Shown in pieces: positions 10,229 through 21,494 of a stretch of DNA of 64,000 nucleotides. The translations under genes and the position numbers were made by a program. This DNA comes from Fulvia fulva (taxonomy: Eukaryota > Ascomycota > Dothideomycetes > Mycosphaerellales > Mycosphaerellaceae), in the NCBI RefSeq assembly GCF_020509005.1, contig NC_063016.1, forward strand, positions 1,674,001 to 1,738,000. Direction: 5' to 3'. How positions within the stretch are numbered: position 1 is the first letter of the stretch; each line of letters begins with the position of its first letter. Below the pieces are notes generated by a model, which saw only the letters and a list, made by a program, of their open reading frames with translations, was not told the origin of the DNA and searched no databases.

Positions 10229-11373
10229 TCAGCGGGAGCAGCAGGAGCAGGCTCGATAGCGCCGACAGCGCCGCGAACCGGGTTGCGGGCGTTACGGGCA
10301 GCGAGCTGCGGACAGTTGGCTGCGATGTGGCCTGGACCGCCGCAGTAGGTGCAGAGTCCGGCCTGGCGACGGCGAAGCTTCTCTTCGGGAGTGAGCTTAC
10401 CGTTGACGAGGCCCTGGACTCGAGGGACGGCGGCACCAGCGCTGAGATCCATAGCGTCACCTACAGAGACGGGAGGGAGAGCCGTAGGAGCGGCGGCGCC
10501 TAGTGGAGCAGCGAAGTGGCTTCCGGGACCACGAGGCTGACGACCTTGAGAACGGGAAGCGAGGAGAGAGGCGGTGTGTTTCATGTTGGAGTCGAGGCGC
10601 TGGCAGGTCTCGACGAGCTCACGGAAGCTCATAGCACCGACGTCCTTGTCCTCGAGGGCTCGAAGAAGCTCTGCTGACAAACCACGGCGGAGAGTGCTCT
10701 TCTTGGTCTCTTCGTTGTAGCCGGTGAACCCGATGTCGCGGTTGAAGGCCGCGAGGTACTCGGCGAAGCTCTTGTTCTTCTGGAGGAGGTTGTGGATGGC
10801 GTTCTGGGCGGTGGCTCTACGGTCTGGATCACCAAAGGCAGCACGGAGGTCCTGCATCAAGGTGAGGACGTCCGGGCAGCCGATAGTCTGCGTGGCGTTG
10901 TCGATGTAGTGTTGTACCTGAGCCGCGGCGTCTCCCCGAAGGAGGGAGAAGACGTACGTGACTTTGTCCTTCTCTTGCGGAAAGTGGTCGGCATTAGCCA
11001 ACAGCTTGATGGTGAGCTGTGTCTCAAATGCCTCAAACTTGCTCTTGTTGCCGTCGAACTCGTCTGGGTCGTTGACCTTCTTGGAGAAGTGCTGGCGGCG
11101 GTTGTCGTCGGCGTGCGGGGCGAGGTTCTGGAAGGTGTTCACAATACCTTGAAGGTATGTTGCTTGGTTGTTTGCTTGCTCGACCTGCTGGGCGGTCTCG
11201 CGGAAAGAGGAGACGGTGCGGTTGATGAGAGCGTAGGCGGTGTCGGGGTTGGCGTTTGCCCAGGCACCGAAGGCAGCGGCGTTCGAGAAGGGGATGTCAG
11301 TCCACTCACTGAAGTGGAATGGAGTGTCTTGGTTGTCGAGGTTGACACCTCCATCGGTGGCGTGGTCACCCAT
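10213..11373 (-). CDS. Gypsy-1 Gag
   Basis: The first ATG downstream of the 5' LTR (11371-11373, MGDHATDGGVNL) gives 386 residues. The frame is also open upstream into the LTR, but an LTR start is less likely. The protein has the retrotransposon-gag capsid region (DPDEFDGNKSKFEAF...SLLRGDAAAQ) and one CCHC knuckle, CTYCGGPGHIAANC, near the C-terminus. Family role: capsid assembly and packaging of element RNA. The stop at 10213-10215 overlaps the beginning of the pol frame, which is offset by -1, at an A-rich stretch (GGAAAAAGCC). Confidence 0.92.
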   Translation of the reverse strand: MGDHATDGGVNLDNQDTPFHFSEWTDIPFSNAAAFGAWANANPDTAYALINRTVSSFRETAQQVEQANNQATYLQGIVNTFQNLAPHADDNRRQHFSKKVNDPDEFDGNKSKFEAFETQLTIKLLANADHFPQEKDKVTYVFSLLRGDAAAQVQHYIDNATQTIGCPDVLTLMQDLRAAFGDPDRRATAQNAIHNLLQKNKSFAEYLAAFNRDIGFTGYNEETKKSTLRRGLSAELLRALEDKDVGAMSFRELVETCQRLDSNMKHTASLLASRSQGRQPRGPGSHFAAPLGAAAPTALPPVSVGDAMDLSAGAAVPRVQGLVNGKLTPEEKLRRRQAGLCTYCGGPGHIAANCPQLAARNARNPVRGAVGAIEPAPAAPAEQEKA

Positions 11374-11415
11374 GAGGATGACTCGAGTGGTTGACGGTTT
11401 GTTGGTCTTTTGTGA

Positions 11416-11935
11416 TGTCAGGGCGAGAGCCTGGCCTGTGAGATGCAAGGGTGAAAGCGAGAATGCAGGTGCGAAGTGCAGATGCAAAAGGGTATGGTAT
11501 GATTGCTACACAAAACAAAAGACGAAGGAAGCAAGAGAGGCCTGGGGAAGGCCAGATATTTATACGCGACCCTCGCGAGTGCGTGTCCCCGCATCAACAG
11601 GGCTAACCCGTGCGAAGCCGCGCTCAGCAGCTTTGCTCAAAACCTTATTCCAACCTGCCCTACGTTCCGAGTCTTCCACGTGCTTCTTCTAGGGTCCAGC
11701 GCAGTCGCGGGTGCTCGCGGGAGTGCCGTGAGTCACACAGTCACGAGCCGAAGTGAATCTGTCAAGGTTTGGTAGAGGGGTGAATTTGGAGGGCTGGGTC
11801 CCGTAGTGAATGTTGCGGGGCATGTGATTCTTGGTGCTCACACACCAAGCTGGACTGTCACTTCTTGACGACTTCTGAGCACTCTGAGGCTCTTCTGTCC
11901 CCACCTTCTGTACACTCTGTGGGGAGACCATGACA
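11416..11935 (-). repeat. Gypsy-1 5' LTR (element orientation)
   Basis: 520 bp with TGTCA/TGACA inverted ends, identical by eye to the other LTR. It should carry the element promoter, read leftwards. Confidence 0.97.
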
Positions 11936-12190
11936 GAAGGTTAGAGACCCTCTAGACTAAATATACTTATACTTTCGTACTTTCTGCTATATAAGGGCCT
12001 CGTTAGACTTACGTAGCTTACTAATCTCGCTTCGTATAAGAGCTATCTAATACGCTATCTCTCTACTCCCTCTCTATTACCCTATTAAACGTTCTTCCTC
12101 TTTCTGCTACGCCTTTCTAAGCCCGTAACGACGCTCTAAGACGTAATAATACCTATTATAAACTCTGTCTCGTCGAAGTTATAGGTGTCC

Positions 12191-12696
12191 TAGTCTAAGG
12201 GTTAATAGACGAAATAAGAAAAGCGACCTTACTTTACGTTCCGCTTACCTAAGTAATAATATACTCTAAACTATACTAGACGCCGACGTATACTACGGTA
12301 GTAAGAGAAGTAAGTAGAGCCCGCCGGGTATAGATAAGTAGCTATAGCGAAGAGGCCTAGAACGTATATAGGGAGGTATACTAATAGAAGAAAGCTATAA
12401 TACGGAGGGAGAAAGTAGTCGGCTAGAGAGCTATAGTAGAAGACATCGCCGGCAAGCTAGCGAGGATATAGAAGCTAGTAAAATAGGCCCGATAGGACTC
12501 TATATAGGACCTCTCCTTCTCTATCCTAGCGCTATAATCGCCTAGTAGCCCGGTTAGTAACCCCGAGGCTAAGGCGCGTCTACTAGCTAGTAAGTTCTTC
12601 CCGCCCCTAGTCGAGGCTAATCTAAGCGATATAAATAGCTCTACTCCCCTAGCCTCTAGTATCGCGGTCTAATAGGATATATCCGAGGGAGATATT
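12191..12696 (+). mobile_element. LINE-a: fragment of a Tad/I-like LINE, plus orientation, RIP-mutated
   Basis: This segment matches the reverse complement of about 37957-38446, the stretch of LINE-c between the endonuclease and RT motifs. It joins Fot1-a at a TAGT microhomology and stops at the 3' tail of LINE-b. It has no ends or TSD of its own, so it looks like a rearrangement remnant or the host of the LINE-b insertion. No frame is open. Confidence 0.8.
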
Positions 12697-12789
12697 AGAT
12701 AGATAGATAGATTTGTTATTCCCCTATTCTAGGACCCTATCCGGCCTATATAGGTATATATCTATTGTTATATATAAAGGAAAACCCGA

Positions 12790-12973
12790 TGTTATAGGCA
12801 GCCCGCGACCCCCTACTATAGCTACGTCGGCCCGGCTAAACCGCGGACCTTCCGTATCGGGTTAGCGCGGCTTAGCTTTACTTTATAACTTCGCCGCGCC
12901 TCGCGCTCCTCTTTCGTAGCTTTGTAGAACAATAACTATCTCGTTCGGACCCTATAATACGCGCGCCCTTATA
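12790..12973 (+). repeat. Gypsy-2 5' LTR
   Basis: 184 bp, starting TGTTATAGGCAGCCCGCGAC and ending CCCTTATA. The partner LTR at 19822-20005 begins TATTACGGG, so both appear to descend from TGTTACGGG by CpA-type changes. Confidence 0.9.
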
Positions 12974-13299
12974 GTTTGTTCTACTACCCTACCTAGATCG
13001 CGGATCTAGGTAAGGGACGCGTAATAATAGGAATAGATAGAACCGTAGAACTCGAGAACGCGTAGAGTCGTATTAGAACATAGAACACGGTAAGGCGTAT
13101 AGCGCGTAGATACCTAGAGAACGTAACGTAGCGATATTATTAGTAGGTAGTCGCGCGCTCGTAGACAGTCAGGATATAGGTACCGTTACGCCTCCCCCGA
13201 ACCTAGATAATATAACTTTATAAATAGCGAACGGCGGTATACTACCGCTACCTAAGCCTAAGGGCAAAAGTAAGTAGCGTATATCTCTTTTCCCCGACC

Positions 13300-15260
13300 T
13301 CTCCTCTTTCCCTTAGAGTTAGATATAGGACGATAACCGGCGGGTTATAGTAGACACCGGTGTCGCGCTATAACAAGAGATCAATAAAGCTTACTAGAAG
13401 GCCTTCGAGCGAGAAGAAGGTAGTAAGATTGACTTTATAGAACTATTCGAGTTTAAGCTCGAAGAGAACCTAGGCGGCGACCTAGACGAGGTGTATCTAT
13501 TACTCGACGAGGCAGAACACATTCTCGTATCCGAATACTAGAGTGTTACCCTAGACAACCTTACGACCCTTATATCCTAATACCCGAAGACTACCTACGA
13601 CTTCGTACTATAAGTAGTTAACACGGCAATTACTAAGGGTAGACAACTCGATGTAATAGAGCGAGCTAACGACCTCTAGAACACCTAGTATACTACGCTA
13701 TACACCGAATACGACCGTATCTATAAGATGCTACGAAGTAAAGAGCTTGTTATACAGAAAATGGTAGTAGATCTTAAGAGTAAGAAGGATTACGACCTAG
13801 CTAAGTTATAAGAGCTAGAGAAGAAATATAAGGAAGCTAACAACCTATATAAGTAGTTTAGCGAGATCTACGAGAAGGAGAAGAAGAAGGCACAAGATGC
13901 TAAGGTGAAGAAGTAGGCCCTATAACAAGAAGTCGATGACCTAAAGGCTCGGCTTAAGGTAGGAGACACTATATAGAACGGAGGTAGAGGCCGCTTAGGC
14001 CGCCGACCCTCTCGTTCCTACCTACGCGAGACCTTACTCGAGTAGCTATTACGTAGGTATCGCGTAGCTACTAGTAGAGGTAGCGGTAGCGGTAGTAGTA
14101 ATAACGATAGAGACGACTATAACCGTAGTTATAATAGCCGAGGACGTAATAACGACCGTCCGCGACTAGGACCTAACAATATTCGTAACTCGAGAATACG
14201 TAACACCCGTACCTAGACACTACTAGTTGACCTTCTAGAACGTCTCTTTACGATTAACCGTACCCTTACTCGCGGTATAGAGATCGGTAAGGGTGTGCCT
14301 AACCCTAAGTACTTTAAGAACGATAATGACCCTAATTTCGATAGCTAGTATAGTAGTGTTCTCCTAAAGCTTACTATAGTAACCTTCCGTACTAAGGTAG
14401 ATAGTCTACGCTTCGTATATAGGTAGACGTAAGGTGATCCTTAGCGAAGCATTAAGCCGAGGATCCCTATACCTAGATAGTAGTCCTTTAACGAGTTTAA
14501 GACTAGAGAAGAGTTATTAGATTAGATAACACGCTAATATAGTATACGTAATAAAGGAACTAAGGCTATAGTTAATATTACTACCTATAAGTAAGAACAA
14601 GGCGAAACCTTTATAGCCTTCTATATACGCTACTCGAAGTTACGCGTCTAGATATTATAGACCGATAAGACCGAGCTTATACTATTCCGTAACTAACTAA
14701 ACCGTAAGTACTTTATTAAGACCTTCGGCGACCGCGAAGTCGACCGCCGCCTAGATAGTATATAAGACGTTATCGAGGAGTATACCGTACTAGACGAGAG
14801 CTTCTACGAGACAGATCGACTATACCCGTAGAAGGAGCGCCCCCGTAGTAATAGTAACTCGAACGGTAATAGCGGCTAGAATAACTAGAATAACGGTAAC
14901 GTAGTTACTAGTACCGCTACCGGTATAGTAGGTGCCTTAGTATAGCGCCTACTATAGTACGCTAGTACTAAGAAGAAGGAGGATCTACCGATATATTTAT
15001 AGAACCTACCTACGCTTAACCGTAAGTAGCGCGAAGACCTTAAGAAGTAGGGTAAGTACTACCGCTACTGTATAGGTTCTTACGTATCGACTAACCCTAA
15101 ATGCCTAATATATAGGTACGATAGCGACTATCGCCTACCGCGTCTACGTAATACTACGCCGAATCCGAACGCGAACCTTAGTTCCCTAGCCGCCGATCCG
15201 TAGTAGGGAAATAGTACGACCGCTACCTAAGCGTAGTAGATAGCGGTTACCCGAACTTCC
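13300..15260 (+). pseudogene. Gypsy-2 gag with long coiled coil, RIP-disrupted
   Basis: Reading through TAG stops (formerly CAG or TGG) recovers an acidic N-terminal part, then a lysine/glutamate-rich coiled coil (about 13730-13960), an arginine/glycine-rich stretch, a gag core, and a degraded zinc knuckle near 15060-15110. Nearly all stops are TAG, as expected from CpA/TpG changes. Gypsy-3 has a matching region on the other strand. Confidence 0.75.
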
Positions 15261-15399
15261 TAGGATAGAAAGAGTATAAGATTAAGAGACACGGAATGTA
15301 AGAGACGGTAATAGACTATAGTAAGGAGCTTAAGATATCGGTATACGTACTAGATAAACAATAGCTAGCTATATACCCTTATATATTATTACCCGTAAT

Positions 15400-18300
15400 G
15401 ATATAATATAGAAAGGCTCGAGGCCTTATAGATTCTACTTCTACCTCTCTCTTTCTTAACTAGAAATTTATAAGCAAATACACAATACCCCTAATCCCTT
15501 TAACGTAAAGCCGACGACTAATACTAGGAGATAGAACGGCTACTATACGGCAGATTATATACGCGGCCCTTATAGACGTAGTTATTGGCGATTATTACGA
15601 GCAAATGTTATACTACGTCACCGACCTTGAATATAATATCGTCTTTAGCCTACCGTAGCTTATAGCGTATAACCTAAACATCTTCTAGGAGACAGGCGAG
15701 GTAGTATTCAGATCGGATTACTACTTTGGTCACTATCTATAGAATAAGATATCGATAATAGTGTAATCCCTAAGCTATCGCGAGAAGAAGAAGTAGGCAC
15801 TAGTACGGTACGGACTAGAGCCCTTTACTAGAGAAGTAGCGAGCTTTATAGTAGGAGGGGCGGAGCTAAACGTCTTATTATATAACCTAGAAGACATAGA
15901 CGATGAAGAAGTAGACTACTAGGGCGTTTCTTAACGCGCGTAGGGAATATACGCGTACCGGCCTAGGGCTAAGTGCTTCTATATTATACCTACTAGGCGT
16001 AAGAGCGACGATAGAGAGCTTAAGCTAAGTGTAATAGCTACTAATAATCTAGACCAATTCTTGAACAAGTAGTTGAATTACAACCCGAAGGAGAAGTTGC
16101 CGCCGATATACTACGATATTACGGACGCTTTCTTAGCTAAGGATTATAAAGGACTCCTACCTTACCGACTAGGCGGAGATCATGAGATTTATATTAAGCC
16201 TAATAGTCTATAAGAGCTACTATACCGCAAGCCCTACGGCCTAGCTAAGAAGGAGAACGAGGCAGTTAAGAAATAGCTAGACGAGCAAACATCTAAAGGG
16301 AAGGTACGGAAAGTAGGGCAAAAGACGAGCTAGTCTCCTATACTAGTGCTAGTAGTACGTAAGCCTAGAGGTGGGCTACGTGTTTATATCGACTATAGAG
16401 GATTAAATGCGATCACTATTAAGAACCGGTATCCGATTCCCTTAATATAAGAGACGCTTAACCGTATATACGGTAAGAAGTACTTTACGAAGCTAGACAT
16501 TATAGTAGCCTTTAACAAGTTACGGATAGCTAAAGGGCACGAGTAGTTAACGGCGTTTACGACACGATACGGTATCTACGAGTGTCTAGTGCTACTATTC
16601 GGCTTATGTAATAGACTAGCATCGTTCTAATTATATATTAATAAGGTCTTATAAGAACACCTAGACGACTTTGTATCGGCCTACCTAGATAACGTACTTA
16701 TCTTAAGTAACACCTTAGAGGAGCACATTGAATACGTACGGAAGGTTCTTACTAAGCTACGTAATATAGGACTTATAGTAGACATCGACAAAAGCGAATT
16801 CTACTAATAGAAGGTAAGGTATCTTAGGCTAATTATAACCCCTAACGGCATCGAGATAGACCCCGAGAAACTCGAATATATTTAGACATAGGAAGCTCCT
16901 AAGAACCTAAAGGATGTCTAGGCCTTCCTTAGATTTACTAACTTCTATAGGCGGTTCATCGAAGCATTTTCGCGTATAGCTACTCCTCTTATAAACCTGA
17001 CTAAGTCGGACGGACTAAGCAATCACAAGAACAGAAGGATTTAATAGTCACTAGATTACTAACGAGCCTTTGACAATTTGAAAGCTACGTTTAGTAAAGC
17101 TAATATACTCGTACATTATATACTAGGTAGGGAAACGGTAGTAGAGACAGATTCTTTAGATTTTATAAACGCCGGCGTACTTTCGTAGTATAACGAGAAG
17201 GGTGTACTACATCCTATAGCCTTCTACTCGAAGAAGTTAAGTCTATAGGAGTACAATTATGAAATCTATAATAAGGAACTGTTAGCTATCATCAAGGCTT
17301 TTAAGGAATAGAGACCCGAGCTCGCCTACGAGGCAGATGATAAGGACTTATAGCTAGTCAAGATTTACACCGACTATAAGAACCTAGAATACTTTATAAC
17401 AACAAAGCAGCTAAATCGGCGACAAGCGCGTTAGGCTAAGTTCTTGTTATAGTTCAACTTTAAGATAATATACCGTCTAGGACTTCAAGGTACAAAGCTA
17501 GATAGCCTAACGAGACGTAGCTAGGACCTTCCGTAGGGGGTGGACGACCCTCGGAACTAGCATTAGCATTAGACATTGCTACCTCCTAAGCGATTCCTTA
17601 AGATCGCCTCACTATAGGCAATAGTAGAAGATACGCCGGAAGAAGAGGAACTAGTATAGCTAGACCCTAAAGCTAAAGAGTTTATACCTATAGAACGAGA
17701 TACGCCTACTAAATAACCGGCGACGCGTAAAAGTTAACGGGAAGCCGAACTCGAGTATCGAATGTCGATAGCGTACGTAACCGATAACGAGCTTAAGACC
17801 GCAATTAAGGACCTATAGAAAGACCGTACTCCTACACTACTATAGAGAGCGAAGATTTACCTAGCACACTATAAAGTAGATAGCGACCTACTATATGTTC
17901 GAAATCAATACGATAGCTAGAGCTTATAGGTACTAAATGACTAAGCCTTATAGACTAGGATAATTAAGATAAACTATAACGCTCTAGTAGTAGGCTATCT
18001 AGGACGAGCTCGTACTTATAAACTCGTAGTACGTAAATTCTACTAGCCTAGATTAGCGAGATCCGTACGTAGATATACCGCGAATTGCCGTACCTACCGT
18101 ATAACAAAATCTCTACACTCCTAGCCACTAGGATTATTATAGCCACTTCCTATTCCAGATCGGCCTTAGAAACATATTGTAGTCGACTTTGTTATTAGAC
18201 TCCTAGACAGTACTCTTAACGGTATAGTCTATAATAACATTATGACCGTTACTAATCGGCTTACTAAGGAAGTCTAGCTGATCCCTATTAGCGTAATGAC

Positions 18301-19640
18301 GGTATAGAATACGGCAAGGCTTTTCCTTAAACATATGTTCTGTCGGCGCGGGTTTCCTAACACTATTACATTAGACCGTAGTAAGTAGTAGGTTACTACC
18401 TTCTAGAAGAAATACTATAAGATACTCCGTATAAATCGTAAGCTAAGTTCTTCGTATTACCTAGAAACTAATAGATAGTCAGAACGTACTAACTAGGCGA
18501 TAGAACAGTATCTTCGTATATTTACTAATAAGGCATAGGATGACTAGGTAGAATAGCTATACCTTACTTAGTTCGCGATCAACAATTACCTATCCGAGAC
18601 TACTAGTATACCGCCGTTCTACGCTACCTTAGGCTATAACCCTAAGTTTATAGAGCGAGTTGACCTGAACGCTAGAAAGGAGGGAGGACTAACTACTCTC
18701 TAGCGACTAGATACGCGATCAGTAGAAACCTTTATACGTCGAATTTGCGAGCTTTATAAGTACCTTTAAGAGAATATACGAATGTTATAAGCTCTCTAAG
18801 TAGAAGTAGCAAACCGCTACCGAAGTATTCCTCTAGACTATAAGGTAGGTGATTAGGTGTATCTTAGTACTAAGAATATCCGTACGACTCGACTATCTAA
18901 GAAGCTAGATAGGAAATATACCGGCCCTTACTAGATTACGGAAGTTATACCGGCTAGACTCTCTTATCGACTAAAACTATTAGACGCTCTAGTAGGACTT
19001 AACAACTACTTCTACACCTCACTACTATAACGAGCCGACCACCCCGATTTCCTACTACTTAAAGGGTAGTATCTAGCGCCGCTACTACTAATAACTATCG
19101 AACCTAACACTACCGAGGCTAATATAGTAGCCGATATAGTAGTAGCACCTACGTATATATACGAGGTAGGAAAGATCCTTAATATATATACCCGTAAGCG
19201 GGTAGGCAAGGTAAAGAAGGGGTATAAGCACAAGGTAGATATATAGTATAAGGTGAAATGGGCTAGATATTAGAACGAGGAGGATAGTAAGACCTAGTAA
19301 CGTATAGAGGATATACTTAAACACGCGGCCGCCGCTATTATAGACTTTTACTATAACCGGCCGGAGTTGTCTACGCCTATAGGCTTCGTAGCTCTATCTA
19401 ACTAGTTCCTACTAGCTACTAAGGTGCTCGGGCTTAACACAATTAGGGTTATTCCGAAAGATACCGTTACGAATAAGTCGCCTCGAGCCTTACCTCTAAT
19501 AGAATCTACTCCGTATATGTTCGATACTCGAGTAGAGCCTATAGAGCCTATAATAATACCTAACTTTAGTTATAAGGATTATACGCGAGTACTAGCCGAA
19601 GACAGAAGTAGGTCTAGGGCAAGCTAGCTAACTAGGTAAT
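15400..19640 (+). pseudogene. Gypsy-2 pol, RIP-disrupted, with chromodomain
   Basis: In order: protease (LIDSTSTSLFL, near 15425, from a probable DSGAT), RT from about 16240, RNase H near 17140-17480, integrase near 17860-18640, and a chromodomain near 19150-19330 (YKVKWARY...EED...RIEDILKHA with stops read through). The RT catalytic motif reads Tyr-Leu-Asp-Asn (16682-16693). Asn replaces the second Asp through GATGAC to GATAAC, a TpG change. Many in-frame TAG codons make it non-functional. Confidence 0.85.
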
Positions 19641-19821
19641 ATGTTTCTTAGAGGAAGCCGGTCGAGGATAGTCTTAATAGAGCGAATGCGATATTATCGG
19701 ATAACGATAGGGCACTAGAGGATAATTAGGCGTTCGCGCGATTATAGAGCTCGATAGGTAAGTAGCCTTATAAGGTAGATAACGCTTAGAGGACTAAGGC
19801 GTGTTTTAGGAGGGGGGATAC

Positions 19822-20005
19822 TATTACGGGTAGCCCGCGACCCCCTACTATAGCTACGTTAGCCCGGCTAAACCGCGGACCTTCCGTATCGGGTTAGCGC
19901 GGCTTAGCTTTGCTTTATAACTTCGCCGCGCCTCGCGCTCCTCTTTCGTAGCTTCGTAGAACAATAACTATCTCGTTTGGACCCTATAATACGCGCGCCC
20001 TTATA
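19822..20005 (+). repeat. Gypsy-2 3' LTR
   Basis: 184 bp, preceded by the purine tract AGGAGGGGGGATAC and followed by the TSD CCCGA. Confidence 0.9.
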
Positions 20006-20763
20006 CCCGAATAGGTGAAAACCCTTCCCGCCCCCGACTACTCCTTATCTAGTTTAGCTTTCTCTCTAAACGTACGTAGTCTATGTCACTACCCCGTTAG
20101 CCCCCGCTCCTAGCCGGTCTCGTCGCGCTACGTCGTATCCTCTCTTCCTATACTACTCCTACTAGGCGGTACTGTTCTAGCTAGCCCTTCTCTAGTATCT
20201 AGTTCGTAATACGCCGTAGGTCCTTAGCGTTATTAAGAAGTGCCCTAATCGTCCGGTTCCTCGCCTTTACTATCTACTCCCCCCTTCCTAGCGACTACCT
20301 CGGATAGACGAGGAGTACGTACCGTACGTTCTAGGAACGATAGCCGTAGGGGCAGCTAGTATTCGTGTATCCTAGAACCTTCCTCTATAATAGGTACCCC
20401 TAGAGGCCGATATGTTTGCTTCGTAGTTAGGTTACTATACTACTCTATACCCTCGTAAGGCGGTAGTAGATAAGCTTCGGAGGGTACTTAACCGCGGATT
20501 TCGTAGCTAACTATTCCTTAGGTTGTCCCGCTAGCTAAGGGCGTCTACTATACCCTACACCCTAGTTGTTCTACCTCTCTTTCTATAGTTGCTCTATAAA
20601 CGACTTCTTACCTTCCTACCGTATTACTAGCTATTCGTCCCTTACCCGGTAGTTCGGCTCGTTTCCGGGTCGAATGCCCTTATACGCTAGTACTAATTTA
20701 CGGGCCCTTACGACTATACTAGCGATGACCTTCTATACTAGGTACTATGCCGACTTGCCTAAG

Positions 20764-21247
20764 GGTAGCGTAGTCGACGGCGATATCGAGTAAGTACGTA
20801 GGCGCGGACGCGGCTTTATAATTATACCGGAGGTTATTATCTATACTAGATCTCCTTTATTATCTTCCTCTATAGTAGCTCGGAAGGGTAGTCGTACTAG
20901 TGATATAGTCTCGAACTTCTACGTAGTAACTATAGGCTCTTGTCCTCTATTATTAATCCTTTAGGCCTAAACTAGCTTGCTATCCTATAGGTAATATTCC
21001 TTATAGTGCTCCGAGTTAAGTATTATTATACTAGAGGTAAAGTAGATGCCTAGTTAGTGTTCGTCGTGCTAGGGCCTTCCGAGTACGATATCGTATTTAA
21101 GATAAGTTACCTAGAAAGTTCTTGTCTCTATATAACCGTTACTAAGTATAAGTTCTAGGTTTATACGGTATTCTATTATTTCTTTAGCTATTGATCTATT
21201 TGCTAACCCGAGAGCTAGTAGGTTATTAAGCTTAATTAGAGGTAGGT
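20764..21247 (-). mobile_element. Gypsy-4 fragment: protease region, RIP-mutated
   Basis: With stops read through, the minus strand gives retropepsin-like sequence (...YLKYDIVLGRP...) leading into a pol linker. It ends abruptly at LINE-b on the left. On the right it is interrupted by Copia-1 and resumes at 26868, with TAGGT on both sides. RT, integrase and the 3' LTR of this element are missing. Confidence 0.75.
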
Positions 21248-21482
21248 TGTTAAGATGTAGTATCTTAAAGGGAGTCAATAATTAGGAAGTGATCTGGCAG
21301 CCTGAGGCATCCACGATGACTCAGCTTGTAGGGAGATACCTTCTCTCCCCTTTAGCTTAGATAGACATCCAATACAATCAACATATTGGTTCCTAATATA
21401 TTGCTGCATGCTCGTGCTATTAGTCAGTTGAAGATTGATCTCTTACTCCACTCCGCTGCTATCCACCCGTACCTGTTCAACA
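21248..21482 (+). repeat. Copia-1 5' LTR
   Basis: 235 bp, TGTTAAGATG...TTCAACA. Compared with the 3' LTR it shows changes such as CATCTC to TATCTT. Confidence 0.93.
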
Positions 21483-21494
21483 GGTTATGAGCCC
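21483..21494 (+). other. Copia-1 primer-binding site (initiator-tRNA anticodon arm)
   Basis: GGTTATGAGCCC follows the LTR directly. Its complement GGGCTCATAACC is the anticodon stem-loop of initiator tRNA-Met, with the CAT anticodon. This is the half-tRNA priming known from Drosophila copia. Copia-2 has the equivalent GGTTATAAGCCC at 43599. Confidence 0.8.

Larger units (their letters stand above)
5645..11935 (-). mobile_element. Gypsy-1: intact Ty3/Gypsy chromovirus LTR retrotransposon
   Basis: This 6,291-bp element has two 520-bp LTRs with TGTCA...TGACA ends, a perfect GAAGG duplication, and complete gag and pol frames on the minus strand. Base by base I find no difference between its LTRs. 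The order is gag, then protease, RT, RNase H, integrase and chromodomain, which defines a chromovirus. Unlike neighbouring elements it is rich in CpA and TpG and carries no RIP-type stops. It therefore inserted after the mutational wave or escaped it. I found no convincing tRNA primer-binding site after the 5' LTR (minus-strand sequence TCACAAAAGACCAAC), so priming may be atypical. All parts needed for transposition appear present. Confidence 0.95.
5330..12194 (+). mobile_element. Fot1-a: left end of a Fot1/pogo-like DNA transposon, RIP-mutated, split by Gypsy-1
   Basis: The segments 5330-5644 and 11936 to about 12194 are colinear with Fot1-b (50242-52107), which is continuous at the matching point. 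The left end carries the same inverted repeat, with ACCGAGCGGG twice in tandem, and is flanked by TA. Relative to Fot1-b, the copy lacks about 730 bp (equivalent to 50690-51420) and ends at the equivalent of about 51545. There it joins LINE-a at a TAGT microhomology. No transposase frame survives. The Gypsy-1 insertion duplicated GAAGG, and the undisturbed Fot1-b sequence (gccttattgaaggttagag) serves as the empty-site reference. Confidence 0.85.
12790..20005 (+). mobile_element. Gypsy-2: full-length chromodomain Gypsy element, heavily RIP-mutated
   Basis: This 7,216-bp element has 184-bp LTRs at 12790-12973 and 19822-20005, a polypurine tract at 19808-19821 and a perfect CCCGA TSD (12785-12789, 20006-20010). 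LINE-c shows the empty site (AAACCCGAATAGGTG). It is the same family as Gypsy-3 on the opposite strand. Its DNA is almost free of CpA and TpG while CpG is common; for example 18001-18060 has no CpA or TpG but five CpG. Confidence 0.93.
12697..20763 (-). mobile_element. LINE-b: 5'-truncated LINE, split by Gypsy-2
   Basis: The segments 12697-12789 and 20011-20763 are near-identical and colinear with 35801 to about 36643, the 3' end of LINE-c. This includes the same (AGAT)n tail at the outer edge (12697-12714 versus 35801-35818). Homology ends abruptly at 20763 (CCTAAG), as in a 5'-truncated LINE. The flanks (LINE-a and Gypsy-4) do not form a TSD, so a rearrangement probably occurred. Gypsy-2 sits inside. 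Confidence 0.8.

Noticed and set aside
12697..12714. AGAT repeat as a simple microsatellite or CRISPR-like array
   Set aside because: The same short repeat with the same length sits at the 3' end of LINE-c (35801-35818), so it is the LINE tail.
12673..20763. LINE twin-priming inversion as explanation of LINE-a plus LINE-b
   Set aside because: In twin priming the inverted part lies at the 5' side of the insertion. Here the inverted piece lies beyond the 3' tail, so two separate copies or a rearrangement fit better.
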